From contig NBAY01000025.1 of the NCBI GenBank assembly GCA_002794775.1, forward strand, positions 186,001 through 250,000: DNA of 64,000 nt. The letters are read 5' to 3'. A program made the translations under genes and the position numbers. Positions 11,970-23,402 of the stretch are shown piece after piece. The notes beneath the pieces are model-generated. The model searched no databases. It worked only from the letters and a program-made list of their open reading frames with translations, and was not told where the DNA came from. Every line of letters starts with the position of its first letter. Position 1 is the first letter of the stretch. This DNA comes from Porodaedalea pini. Its lineage: Eukaryota > Basidiomycota > Agaricomycetes > Hymenochaetales > Hymenochaetaceae.

Positions 11970-12060
11970 CACGGGGCCTAAATCATATGTCACGGGGCGC
12001 GCGGATCTGTCACGGGGCACGCAGATCTGTCACGGGGCCTAAATCAGAAATCACGGGGCG
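11970..12060 (+). repeat. Minisatellite of five CACGGGGC-headed units
   Basis: CACGGGGC recurs at 11970, 11991, 12011, 12031 and 12052, giving units of 21, 20, 20 and 21 bp plus a partial one. Two unit tails alternate in an ABBA pattern: CTAAATCAKA-type (units 1 and 4) and CGCGGATCTGT-type (units 2 and 3). The array is CpG-rich against an AT-rich background. Confidence 0.85.
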
Positions 12061-12891
12061 TATTACCACACACGTGAAACAGACTCGTTGGAGATCACAT
12101 GTTGGCGCTGTCGTCAACTTTGCTTTCGACCAATTTTTAATTCAACCAGGCCACTTTATTTTACAAAAAATACATAGATAGATAGATAATAGTCTGAAGT
12201 TGTTTTACATACTTCAAGATTGAGATTTGGATGGTTGAATAAAATTAAATATACCAATGAAGAAACTGAGCAATGTACAGCCACAAACGCAGTGAACCCT
12301 TCATAGCCACAGCCCGAATTTAGTAGAACGTATGCCATCAGCTTATAAAAGCTGACAAAAACCCAAATTGGGGACTTTATCTCTGCCCACAACAAAAGAC
12401 GATAATTCGTAAACTCAGTAATTGTAATCAGTAGTGCACATTGTGTGGGACAACCATGGTGCTGTTTGAAAGGGTAATGGGAGCAGAGCATAGCCAGATG
12501 GTATATTTGGCATGGGAGACTTCCATTATCCATTATTCAGTACTACATGTCTGTGGATGTATGCAGGAAAACAGTCAGTGTAGTCTGCAATACTTCCTCA
12601 GTGTGATCTCATGCCATAAGGGAGACTTTCCAGAGTGATCAACTTCTGCAGGGCTCCAAACTGGTTCACTTTTATAGTTTACTGCTTTTCTAGTAACAGC
12701 AGGGCTTACTGTGAAAGCATACTGCCTCTGGAAAGCTTCAAATGTTGGTGAGTGAGCAGAAGTAGGAGCTTTCTCTACCTTCTACATAAAAAAGACAATC
12801 TATTTGTACTGGGCCCTGAGAAGAACATGGATTTCCAGCAATGTGTAATCCAACCCAGCTTTACTATTGACTAAGTTGCTATGGTTTTAAC

Positions 12892-15800
12892 CTAATAGAC
12901 AAGTTGGTAAGTTGTTTTATCATAAAATGCATTCACATAGAACTCCTTTGCCAATTCCACAGCCAAGTCACAAGTCCATTCCTCGGGGCAAGTGTGACCA
13001 AACCTCGGAATCAGCTCTACAGGCATCCACAGGTCTCTGAGAGGGACGACCAAACCTCTTATTGTCTTGTCTGGTCGGAGGCTTCACTGCACACGGAACA
13101 TTTCAATGTTGTCTTTCCTGAGGTATGCCTTCATCCCTGCTGCAGACCCTTCTGGCCTCCCAGTTGCCCCATGCCCTGGTTTAAATACCTATATGTATAT
13201 GAGAGGCTCTGACGCTCCATAGGAGCTTTGACCAGAGTAGTAACTGGGCCGGAAAATGAGACGCAGCTGCCCAACAAAATGCTCATCTGTGATATGTAGT
13301 CTGTCAGATTCTGCAGTATATTTTTACTAATTTATTTCTTCGTGGACTTACCAACTATGCCTTCTATAGATGTTCTAAGCAGAGTGTTCTTGACAAGGAC
13401 AAAGTTATAGCAGCCCTACTTTTTCAGATGTGGGTAATTTCTATCTTTCCCAGATAGTGGAGGCTGGGCAAGGACTGTCGTGAGAGGAAGAGGTGCTGTG
13501 CCATTCTGGGGGTCCTTCAGTTGCACACGGACACTCCACCATACGTTCAACAATCTGAAAGGCAGTATAAACTCGTCTTTGTAGCTGCTAGGTTTTGTTG
13601 CCACCAAATACTCCTTCAGTGCTTGCTCTAGGCCTGTGATACCATATCGCAGCTCAGCAGTTTCAAGAGATATGCTGGAGTCATGGTACTTTGAGTTAAG
13701 AAGCCATATGGAGGAATCATTGCAGATGGCTCTCTTGAAAGAGGATATATCTTTCACAGGCTGCAGCAAGAACTTTAACGCCAAGTGCCTCAAAGCATCC
13801 TCCCTCAGAATCTTTACGTACTCCTCTGCAGAAAGCGGGCCACTCCATATGAGTTGATTCTTCTACAGGGTGTCCCATTGCACAAGCTGTTTGAAGAGAT
13901 GAACTTGAAGTAGGTTGTCCAGTTTCCTGCACATCTGCGCTTCATATCCTTTGTGGTTCGTGAGTCTGTATGGCTGCTTGCACTCTGTTATGTGCGCCCT
14001 CTCAGTCTGCTCTGTGGTAAACTGCATAGCTGACCCCAAGTTTCATATGCAGCGTGTGACATGGGTTAAAAGCTCTAGCTTCTTGATGTTGAATTTACCC
14101 TTCTTCACAGGTCCATCTCAAACCCCTGCTTCTGAAATCCCAGCCTTATTCCTGTGGAACGCACGCAAGTACCCATCTATGTCTTCTAAAGTTCCGGTAG
14201 ATTGGCTGTCGTACTGTGCAGTGTAGAAAAAATCTAGCAAGACACGGAAGGAACAGAGGATCTGAGGAGTGATGCTGGGGTGGCCTTTGATGAGAGCTAT
14301 GATGGAGCATTCAAGGTCCTTCATCTCCTTCTGAGAATGCTGTTTGAACAAAGTTATTCCCTCTGTGAAATGATGGAATCCCACCCACCACTGAAGAACA
14401 GAGAGCTGTTTGTCCAGCTCTTTATCTCCCAGAAGTTTCCGTGCCCAATCAACTGCGTGGTCAGCAAAGAATTTATGCCATTGGTGCAAAGCGTCTAGTG
14501 TGAGGAATATAGATGGATCAGAAAACTTCCAGTCTCTCCAAAAAGGACGGTCAATGCCATTAAGGCCTTTAGACTTTGCCTTAAGGAGATATTTTGGTAA
14601 GTTATGAGGGCTGCATGACCTATTTATGAGTGTGATTGTTCTCAAAGTGCTGGAACCTCTTTGTAAGCCATGGAGGACTCCATCTCTGAGCTGTTAGTGA
14701 GTCGCAGTCGAACTTGGAGAGGAACTGGAAGCAGTTCCTGCAATAGTCTGTTGCTCAGGAAGGTCTGTGAGGTGAGCTGCTAATATGGTCTGGACAAGAC
14801 GGATGTCTCCAGCGGGGTCAAGCTTTGGAGAGTGAGAGCACTTTTTAACATTGGAAAACACAATGTCCATGCTTTTGTGATAAAGATGGTTGGATAGAAG
14901 GCCCTGAAAAGACCTCTGCTCGAACTTCGCAATAGATATCTGAGCGCACTTTATCCAGCAGCGGGCATGTGCTTTAGTGCAGGTCTCCTTATCGATGTTC
15001 CCACATGTCATGTAGACTGCATGGCACTCTTTATCGCCTTGGTTATTTGTCAGATGAGTTTTATCAGACTCCAGGATAACCAGGCCCAATGTTTCCCCCA
15101 GAGGAACCTTTGACTGACTTTCTGTTAGTTCATTTGATGCCAGGAGGTAGCTTCCATACCTGTATGTCCCAAGCAAAATCACCTGTTATCATCTCTGTAT
15201 AAAGCCTCTGCTCCTTTGTATCGTCCTCCCATACACATTGGGGAGCCATTCCCATGTGGCCTACAAAAAGCGGATTTCCAAAAAGAAACTCAAAGCACTC
15301 CAATGCATCTCGATAGCAGAGGACTAAGGGTCTCTTGGTTGTCCCTCCACTGACATGTACTGGCAACTCTTTCCATTTTGGCAGGCTTGGGAGTTGTTCT
15401 ACCTTGTTTCTAAGCTTCTCAGCACTGTCATAAGAGAGCAGCCTAGCCTGGACCTTTTCACACCCTGTACGTCAAAAGTAGACATAAAATAGAGGAAGTC
15501 TGCTCTCACATATTTAAGTTTAAAAAACTGGTCGATCTTTGACATTGGAATGTCTATATCTGTGAGCCATTTTCCCACCTCAAAGTCCATATAGCAAGAG
15601 AATGGGTAGTACGAGTTGGCCTGTCTCTCCTCATAATAGTGGTCCTTCTTCCATACAGCTTCAAAGGAATTTTTCCCTGTATAACGGACGTCTCCTGCAC
15701 CTGGGTATACCTCTACAAAGCTGCATCCATCAGGGAGTTGAGATTTCCTTGGGTTTTGCACATCTTTCCCTGCCTGGGACCTCTGGTCCTCTACTCCTGG

Positions 15801-16085
15801 AGAGTCTTCGTTGTAAAAATCTCCCATGTGCCAGTCATAGCTATAAGTGCCATCGCCATGGTTGTCTGGAGAGGATTCTCTGGAGTCTCCTTCTCCAAAG
15901 CTTTCAGAAAAATTTCTCTCCTCATACTGTTCACGACAGGAGGAGTTGGCCATGTGTTTAGTCACATTCGCAGCACTTGTAAAGAGTCTAGAGCATTCTG
16001 GACAGTAGTGGGGCCCAATGTGCCTCTTCCGGGAGACAAAAGGCCTAGGGTTGCTTCTCCTTCTTAAAGGACTTTTTTTTGACAT
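12892..16085 (-). pseudogene. Plavaka-family transposase, decayed
   Basis: The minus-strand start at 16085 (MSKKSPLRRR) is followed by a C2H2-like finger (CPECSRLFTSAANVTKH), then YYPFSCYMDFEVGKWLTD near 15610, LCYRDALECFEFLFGNPLF near 15280, LVILESDKTHLTNNQGDK near 15080 (DDE-type core), GNIDKETCTKAHAR, a long alpha-helical part through 14645-13416 (LEQALKEYL, FILPFRLLNVWWSV), and a C-terminus near 13120-12894 (GMKAYLRKDNIEMFRVQ, then LVVPLRDLWMPVELIPRFG). This order and wording match the basidiomycete Plavaka (CACTA-related) family. At least one in-frame TGA follows MFRVQ, and the frame breaks between several blocks, some of which may be introns. I found no terminal inverted repeats. Likely inactive. 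Confidence 0.75.
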
Positions 16086-16236
16086 ATTAAGCTAGAATTT
16101 AAGTAAAAGAGAGGGAGGAAGAGTCGACTAGCTATTGAAGCAACATACACGTCACTGACTCAGAAAAAAAGTTACTTGAGAATGTTTATGTAAGGAAACT
16201 GTTCAACACGGAGATCTCTGGCCACAGACAGAGCTA

Positions 16237-16260
16237 CAGTCGAACCTCTCATTAAGAATT
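16237..16260 (+). repeat. Left TIR of the pogo-like element
   Basis: Preceded by the TA duplication at 16235-16236; 23 of 24 bases match the reverse complement of the right end. Confidence 0.9.
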
Positions 16261-16528
16261 ACTGTCGATAAGAATTTCCTCTGGTTAAGAATAGAAATTT
16301 CAGTCCACCAAGTCGGTAGACAGTAAATTCAGGGTCCAATAAGAATAAATTCTCATTAAGAAATAAGAATAAGAATTTGTACAAAAACATAAGGGAAAAT
16401 TCTTATTGAGAGGTCACTTAGTCACGTGAAAGTTGCACATAATCAAGCCATGGAGGACATGCAAAAAAAGGGTAGCACATTTTCCTCCCTGCTAGACAGC
16501 TCCTCGACACTCTTCTACCCACTTCAGA

Positions 16529-18307
16529 ATGTCTACAGAGCTTGGCTGTGCACAGAACCCCAATGGATCACTCAAAGAAGCTAGTGAAATCAGCTTTACC
16601 CATTCCCACAGTGCTTCTCCCGTTGATCTCAGCACTCCACTGCCATCCATTGCTGCCACTCCCACCATAACACCAGTGACTCCCACACCCATGGTGTCCA
16701 TCAAAGAAGTGCCTGAGAAGCCTTCTGCCAGCAGGGTTCCAAAGCCTAGAATGCTTGGCAAGTGGTCTAGCACAGCGGTAATCCACTCAGTTCAGAAGTG
16801 GGTCCGTTACACTACCGGTGACAAACTCGAGGTTCTCGAATTCATTTTGGGTCCAGGCCAAAATCTCAAAGATGAGGAGGTTGTGGATCATTTCAGGAGT
16901 CACTTTCCCAAAATCAATCAGTCTATGGTTTGGAAATGGAGGAATGAACAACAAAAAATCTGGTCATCTGTCAAGAGCAATCCCAACCAAATTTTCTACA
17001 AATGGACTGGCATTGCCAAAGCTGTCAAGTTTCCAAAACTTGAAGAAATGCTTGTTTTATTTGTCCGGACATCTCAGGACCGTCTCAAGATTTCCGCAGA
17101 AGTACTTCAGGTCAAGGCAAAATAATTCACAGATATGCTTGGAATACCCCTAGACGAGCAGTTAAGTCTATCAAATGGTTGGGTTACATCGTTTAAGGAC
17201 CAAAATGGAATCTGGGAGTATAAACTCCATGGGGAAGCAGCCTCTGTTGCTCCAGAAGCAGTTGAAGCAGCAAGGGAGCAGCTCAAGGTCAAACTTGCTT
17301 CCTTTAGCTGGCGAGATGTGTACAATTTTAACAAAACTGGACTGTTCTATTGGATGCCACCAGATAAATCACTGGCTACTCAACAGATGTCTGGTGGGAA
17401 AGGGGACAAAACACGGATATCACTTGGATTTATTGCAAATGCAGATGGTTCAGATATCTGAGAACCTTTATTTATTGGTCATGCCTGGCGGCCTCGATGC
17501 TTCAATAAGAAGGATGGATACGATTTGGGATTCATGTATTACTACAATAAGAAGGCATGGATGACAGGAATTATTTTTGAGCTGTGAGCATTTCAAAATT
17601 TATTAATGGATTTTTCATGTCTAACTTAAATTTGAAGGTTTCTCGAGGATCTGGATAAGGAAATGTGTCAGCAGAACCACAATGTCTGTCTTACAATTGA
17701 TAACGTGCCATCACACATCTTTGATGCCTCAATACTCACAAATGTTGAGGTCATCTTTCTTGATCTGAACATGACTTCCCATATCTAGCCTATGGATGCC
17801 AGAATTATTCGTGCATTTAAAGCTCAATACTGCCACTTATACATTCTCCTGGCCCTCAATTGCTATGAAAATGGAGAACAAAATATTTATCATATTGACC
17901 AGCTCCAAGCCATGAACCTGGTCAATCAGGCTTAGGCAAAAATCACATCTGAAACCGTATCAAACTGCTGGAAACATGCTAGAATTCTTAACACTTCTTC
18001 AGGACCGATTAATCCAGCCATTAACGGTGATTCTGGGATCAACCAGGCTGTTACCGAGTTAGCGGGTGCTCTCAAAGAGCTTTCTGTCCAGGCAATTGCA
18101 TCAAAAAATGTGCCAACTGTCGAGGAGCTTCTCAATATTGATGCTGAGGATGTTACAGAAGCAGAATGGACAGATGCCGAAATTCTTCAGCAGGTGGAAA
18201 TCAGTTCACGTGAGGCTTCTGGTGAGCATATACCAGAACTAGAGGCACCTGGACCAGAACCAGAACCACTCATGGGCCTTCCCGAGGCTTGTAATGCCCT
18301 TACCTGA
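16529..18307 (+). pseudogene. pogo/Tigger-type DDE_1 transposase, dead
   Basis: An N-terminal Ser/Pro-rich part leads to a helix-turn-helix region (LKDEEVVDHFRSHFP, MVWKWRNEQQKIW) and a CENP-B/Tc5-like HTH (FTDMLGIPLDEQLSLSNGWVTSFK). The DDE_1 core follows: VYNFNKTGLFYWMPPDKSLAT at about 17322, SLGFIANADGSD then a stop, EPLFIGHAWRPRCF, and after a ~60-bp intron FLEDLDKEMCQQNHNVCLTIDNVPSH near 17640. In-frame stops occur at 17123 (TAA), 17459 (TGA), about 17788 (TAG) and about 17933 (TAG). The first catalytic Asp, in the usual FDETGLFY motif, is Asn, and the Glu is Lys. Most lesions fit C-to-T or G-to-A change. Confidence 0.85.
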
Positions 18308-18601
18308 CTTGATCAACTCTTTCAAAGCGAAGCAGGGCCGGAGTATGCTCAAGCTTGAGTCCTCCTTCCAAAACTTCATTGGGACCTTCAGAGATGCATT
18401 AATAGATCAATGGGACAGTCTGACCTTCATTCATTTTTCCATAAAGAAACATAGTTTGATTTTTATTCTACGAACAAGCCTGTATATAATGTGAATGTAT
18501 GCACCCATGCGCGTGGGTGAATACATCACATGCACTTTATGTAAGAATTCTCGTTAAGAATTACCTTTCAATAAGAATAGACTGACTTGTCCACCGAGGC
18601 C

Positions 18602-18625
18602 TATTCTTAATGAGAGGTTCAACTG
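18602..18625 (-). repeat. Right TIR of the pogo-like element
   Basis: Followed by TA at 18626-18627; complementary to 16237-16260 apart from one transition. Confidence 0.9.
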
Positions 18626-19000
18626 TAGTTGCAGCAGGAGTTTGTCATCTTCCATTTTTTAAGACCTTAAAATGGTGTATTAACTCCATTTTATTTTAGA
18701 TAGACCTAGTTAGTGGTCTATTCTGCCACGTCAAGCTGAGATAGCATCCCTTTAGAGACACTGTACACTTACAGAAATTCAAACTGTTTCTAGTATAGTA
18801 GAGTTATAGCAAGCGTACCTCTTGCGATGTACTTGTAGATGAGCTCATGTTCTGGCTTCAGAAAGCACTTGATTAACCCTAACACCACCTCCTGAATTTT
18901 TTTTCCAAGTTAAATCACACTACCTGTAGCAGAAAATGTGCTTGAGAGCAAATTTTAGGAAGAGAACTTGCCTAAATAATGCTGTTTTTCTCACCTTCTT

Positions 19001-19208
19001 GCTCATGGATGGGCACCCATCCGTGAGCAAAAGCATGAGAATGTGTAGCCAAACATGTTTGCTCATGAATGGGCACCCATCCGCAAGCAAAAGCGTGAGA
19101 ATGTGTAGCCAAACATGTTTGCTCGCGGATGTCCACCCATCCACGAGCAAACACGTTTGGCTACACATTTTCACGCTTTTGCTCGTGGATGGGTGCCCAT
19201 CCACGAGC
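19001..19208. repeat. Array of four palindromes at exact 60-bp phase
   Basis: Near-perfect 28-bp palindromes of the form GCTCGTGGATGGG...CCCATCCACGAGC start at 19001, 19061, 19121 and 19181. The 32-bp spacers are homologous, but the third spacer is the reverse complement of the first two (AAAAGCGTGAGAATG versus ACATTTTCACGCTTTT). The array is thus a direct repeat with one inverted unit. Related single palindromes occur at 34597, 34671 and 59806. Confidence 0.9.
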
Positions 19209-19498
19209 AAGGGTGTGCGAACTGCGGTGCAGCCTAGTAAATAATTATTGCACATGCATGCTCAGCTGAAAGCAAATCTATGTATAATTTTAAATAACAC
19301 TGTGGTATATGACTTTTGGGGCTTCAATCAAGCGCGCTCAGCCTTGGTTGGCAGTAGTTCGAGGAGGTTTTGCTCTGAAATCTTGGACCTGAAGTTCATA
19401 AGCCTCATGCGATAACCTTCAAGTTACAGAGAGATTAACCCAAATATTTAAACAAATGAACAGATACAGGCAGTATTGAGGAGAACTAGAGAGATAAG

Positions 19499-20145
19499 CT
19501 ATGAAAATATGAGATCTAGTTCATCTTCAAACTGACTCTCCAGGTGCCTTGCACATTCCCACTTCAACTCTTGCAGAGCGTCCCTTTGATACAACTCACA
19601 CAACTCGTACCACTTCATGGTAAGCTGATTGTTCTCTTCCGTGGAGAATACGAACATTGAGGTGTAAAGGTGGTCGGCTAGGGCTATGCAAAAGTCGCAT
19701 GTGATGCAACGGTCGAGCTCTGTGCATAGAGTGCTGTTCTGGTTACGAAGCGTTATCAGATATTTCATTGAGGAGTAGAGATTCCCGTAGTTGGTAGATC
19801 TAAGTCTCTGTTAGAGAATGTTGGGATGGTAGAGTCAGAATTGTACCTAGTATACTTAATGATGGTATCCAGCTCTTTCCGGCATACATCTTCCTTCTCT
19901 TCACCATTTATACCAGATGCTAGCGCCTTTTCCAACCACTTCACTGCAGTAAAAGGGCGCTTTCCACACATGAGGAGAGTACAACTTATTGTGTGGTCGA
20001 TAAATGCTCCCACATAGTTGTACAGTTTCCCAAGAGTACGGCCAGGGCCATAAAGGTTGTCGGACTGTTCATCCATGTCGATGGTGATGTAATCTGGCAC
20101 TGTCTTCGCGGTGCGCAGCAGGGTTTTGGAAGTGAAGGAGTTCAT
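19499..20145 (-). CDS. Two adjacent minus-strand exons of an unrecognised gene
   Basis: The first open stretch (20145-19765) reads MNSFTSKTLLRTAKTVPDYITIDMDE... and includes LGKLYNYVGAFIDHTI and AVKWLEKALASGINGEE. The second (19768-19499) reads LITLRNQNSTLCTELDRCITCDFCIALADHL and ends in an acidic tail. They abut with a plausible splice near 19790, and codon usage looks coding. I recognise no domain. They could belong with the open stretch at 21065-20787. Confidence 0.3.
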
Positions 20146-20786
20146 GGAGGATGCGGTATACTTGTGTTTCTGTGTGGAATAAAGGTCTGAAATGAGCGTA
20201 AGACGTACGTCGAAGCTGCATGAACTACCTTGCTAAACCCTCTAGCTGAGAAGTAGGATGGAGTGTGAAATATTTTGTGAGAGTATTGAGTTCTATTGAA
20301 GAGAAGTATTGGGGAGTATCTGAAAGGATGTGTTGCTGCAGTACGGAGTCATCTGTGTCAGCCTTTTCCGTCGGTGGTATAAGCTTTGTGGCGCAGCTTT
20401 CTAGAGGTGTCCTCAGATTTTTTTTGTTTTAACTGAAGCACTTTTCCCTTTACTCTGGGGGATTTGGCTCACTGTAAGCAGACATTTTACTTCAATAACA
20501 TTTTAGACAGATGTAGAAGGTGTGCATAGAGTGAAAGATGTTTATTTTCTCACTCTGGAAACAAAAAGTAAACAGTCGTGAGCATAAAAGTGATAGGTGC
20601 TGTAGGGATATTACACCAGGCTGTAAACTGCTCTCTCTGTACTTTTCTGGTAAAATAGGAGGCTTAGAGTGCGGTGCGGGCATATGCCTCATGTTTTAGT
20701 TTCAAGGTTTTTTCTTGTATTTTTTTTTCTTTGAGGTACATTGGCTCTAAAATCATATAAAACAGAATTGGAGTTCTCATTTGCAC

Positions 20787-21065
20787 TTACCACTTCACGA
20801 GTTGCTTCTGCCAAAAAGTACAGAAGTTGTGGTTATAGTGCTGCTTTATTCTGTCAATGTTATTAGTGTTTTCATGGATGTAAACTCTGCGGAGCCCATA
20901 TAAGTTCACCTTGGAGTCTAAAACCTCATAAAGCAAGGGGTAGCTGACGTTGGAGTATATTTTCGACTCAGGCAGTTGGACACACCTCGACCACCACTGA
21001 ACGTACTGAGAGATAACTACAAGGTGCTTAGGATGGGTTTCTAGCGCCTTGCAGCCTTGCCTCAC
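20787..21065 (-). CDS. Unrecognised open reading frame, possible exon
   Basis: 92 codons with a balanced composition (VVISQYVQWWSRCVQLPESK, SYPLLYEVLDSKVNLYGLRRVY). No domain recognised. Its strand and position would allow it to be an upstream exon of 19499-20145, but splicing could not be traced. Confidence 0.25.
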   Translation of the reverse strand: MRQGCKALETHPKHLVVISQYVQWWSRCVQLPESKIYSNVSYPLLYEVLDSKVNLYGLRRVYIHENTNNIDRIKQHYNHNFCTFWQKQLVKW

Positions 21066-23402
21066 ATGTTAAAATCTATAGCTTTATATTATTTTTAATA
21101 ATAACCTTTGAATTTTATGCCGAGCCAGCTCAGGTGTTGCGGCTTGCCTCCTAATAAGTATTGTTGATGTTTTTGTCCAGGGTTATACAACTGCTGCAGG
21201 AGTTTCTGGTTTTTAGGGTAGCTCCAGTGAAAGGTGGGGGGAAGAGCATTTCTCTAGGTAAGCTAGGCTTGGGAAACGTCAGTATCTCAGAGAAGGAAAG
21301 AGCTGTGTTTGATGGAGAAAGGCCTGAGACAGTGACAGATGGATGGAAGAGAGGTCTGAGAGTGAGATGTACAGCTTAAAGGGTGTATAAACGGTGGCCT
21401 TTCTAAGCAGAGCTTTCTAGGAGCATTGTCAGAAAATGAGCAGTTGAGGCCTGCCTTGTGAGGTTGATGTTGCTGGTGAGGACTTCAGGTGTTTATTCTG
21501 CGAGGGAGGTCAACTCAGGGTTTGTACTCACAAGAAAAAGTATGCTCGTGAAAAGAATCAGATGAGTAAACCAAGACATCTTGGAGGTAGAAATTAGAAG
21601 AGCTGATAAATACCCTAACTCATTCTGCTCTGTACTGTGAAGAGGACGACTGGAAGACACAGACCTTCATAGTCTAAACCCTGCACGACCTGGGCCTTGA
21701 AATTCCAATGCCACCTCTGGCTAAATTGAAGGTTGTTCAGTCAAACTCAAGGCTTCCATAGGAAAATAATGTAAGTATTATGTCTGGCTCATCTGCTGTG
21801 TACTCTCCAGATGACACTCATGCTTCCTCTGAGTTTGGTGTCATAATTGACTCACTTCAGGGATGCTCAGGTTGGCACTCAGATCAGATAGCCAATACAA
21901 TACCGAAGCTTAGGAAAGCACACTCTCCTGATGGAAAATGCTCCATGTCAAGTTCTCTGAAGAGAGCTACAGTTAGCATTCCAGTTATACAGAGTATTTT
22001 TCTTACTTATTCACTTGACCCATGTAGAAAGTGCAGAGTAAATCTGCAGTCAGAAAATGCATGAATTATTCAGAAAGGAGGCAAGGCATGGAAGGTGTAG
22101 CTCTTTTGAGTTTAAGCTGCTACATTCAACAACTCCTGCTCAAACTCCATGCTCACAGCCTCATGAAATCTACTGACAGCATGTTTCCATGTCTCTCTGA
22201 AGCAAGTTGAGCAGCTAGACTCTGTTTATAAACTGTAGGGAATTCTCACTTATGAAGCAGAAGGTCACCTTCCTGAACTGTCTCCTCCAAATCCAGCCAG
22301 GTGGCAAAGCAGTATGTCTGAAGTATCAACATCAGAAGAAGTTCAAGTTCTGTGCTTTAGTGTGCAGAGGCAAAAGTGTACCTGGCAGAAGGCCTTGGTA
22401 GCCACGATGGTATTTCCATCTATCCCTAAAAGTAATAGAGATGTCAACAGCATCCTATCTCAAGTCATAGGAGGTATTAAATACCGAAGAACTCAAGAAG
22501 TCGTCCATTGTTGTCCTCCCTCCATCTGCAGATTGAGAACTCACTTACTGCAGATGCCAGTGCTTGAACCCACTCCTTATCTATAGCGATGCGGTTGTTG
22601 AAGTCTTTCTCTTCAAACCTCACAACCCTACAGTTCATCAGTATTGAAGATAAAAGAGCCACACCATCATGCACGATGCACTCGCCCTGGGATATTTACA
22701 TCAGTAAGTAGAGCATGGGTAGAGCAGAAGACTTTACAGACCTTGCTAAGCCTTGTCCTTCAGCAATAGCCGTTGAAATTGTAGTGGACTGCTGGAAACT
22801 AGAGCAATCAATTAGACACATTCAAAAGGATGGACTATAAAGAACACTGTCTGTAAGCAGGTCACAGATCCTTTTCCCAAGAAAAGCTACTTCCAGGTGA
22901 ACAGAGATGCATGCTTACTTGATGTGCTGCATAAGCAGAAAAGCTTGGCTGTAAATTTTAGTGAAAGGTTCTATTCAGCATATTAAAGACAGCATTTTGC
23001 ATGACGAACTGTAGGTATGATCTCCCTAACTCCAGCTGATTTTCCTCTTTCAGTTTAACAATGGAGTTTGAGATGAGGTTCGCCATGAGTTCGGAATCAT
23101 CGTCTAGCAGTGAGTTCAGCAAACCAACTCAGATGCGATCTAAGAAGACATACAAAAAGTCGGTGGGTAGTCCGTTTCTTTATAATCGCAGAGCACAATT
23201 TTGACCATATTCTCTCGGAGCTTCAGATACGGTGATCTTGTTAAGATCACATTTGCACGTCTGTGAGCTGTGTCTTACAAAGCTGCGGAACATCACATGG
23301 TCAGCTTGCAAGCGAGCACTTATATCAATGTGTGGCCTCAACTTTCACTGCCGCTTTTTCAAGCTTCCTGTACCACTACACTGCCCCCTTGTTGCATACG
23401 AA
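21066..23402. other. No confident feature
   Basis: AT-rich sequence with only short open frames on both strands (for example 22314-22586 plus and 22674-22477 minus). None carries a domain I recognise. It probably holds decayed coding or promoter sequence of locus B. Confidence 0.4.

Larger units (their letters stand above)
16237..18625 (+). mobile_element. pogo/Tigger-like (Tc1/mariner) DNA transposon, inactivated
   Basis: TIRs (16237-16260 and 18602-18625) begin CAGTCGAACCTCTCATTAAG and CAGTTGAACCTCTCATTAAG with one C/T difference. A TA dinucleotide flanks both ends (16235-16236 and 18626-18627), the target duplication expected for Tc1/mariner. Subterminal regions carry many copies of TTAAGAAT or ATAAGAAT. 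The only coding content is a pogo-type transposase remnant. Total length is 2,389 bp. Confidence 0.9.

Noticed and set aside
18490..18530. CACCCATGCGCGTGGGTG hairpin as a second pair of MULE ends
   Set aside because: It resembles the MULE palindrome in design only; it lies within the pogo element and has no partner at a suitable distance.
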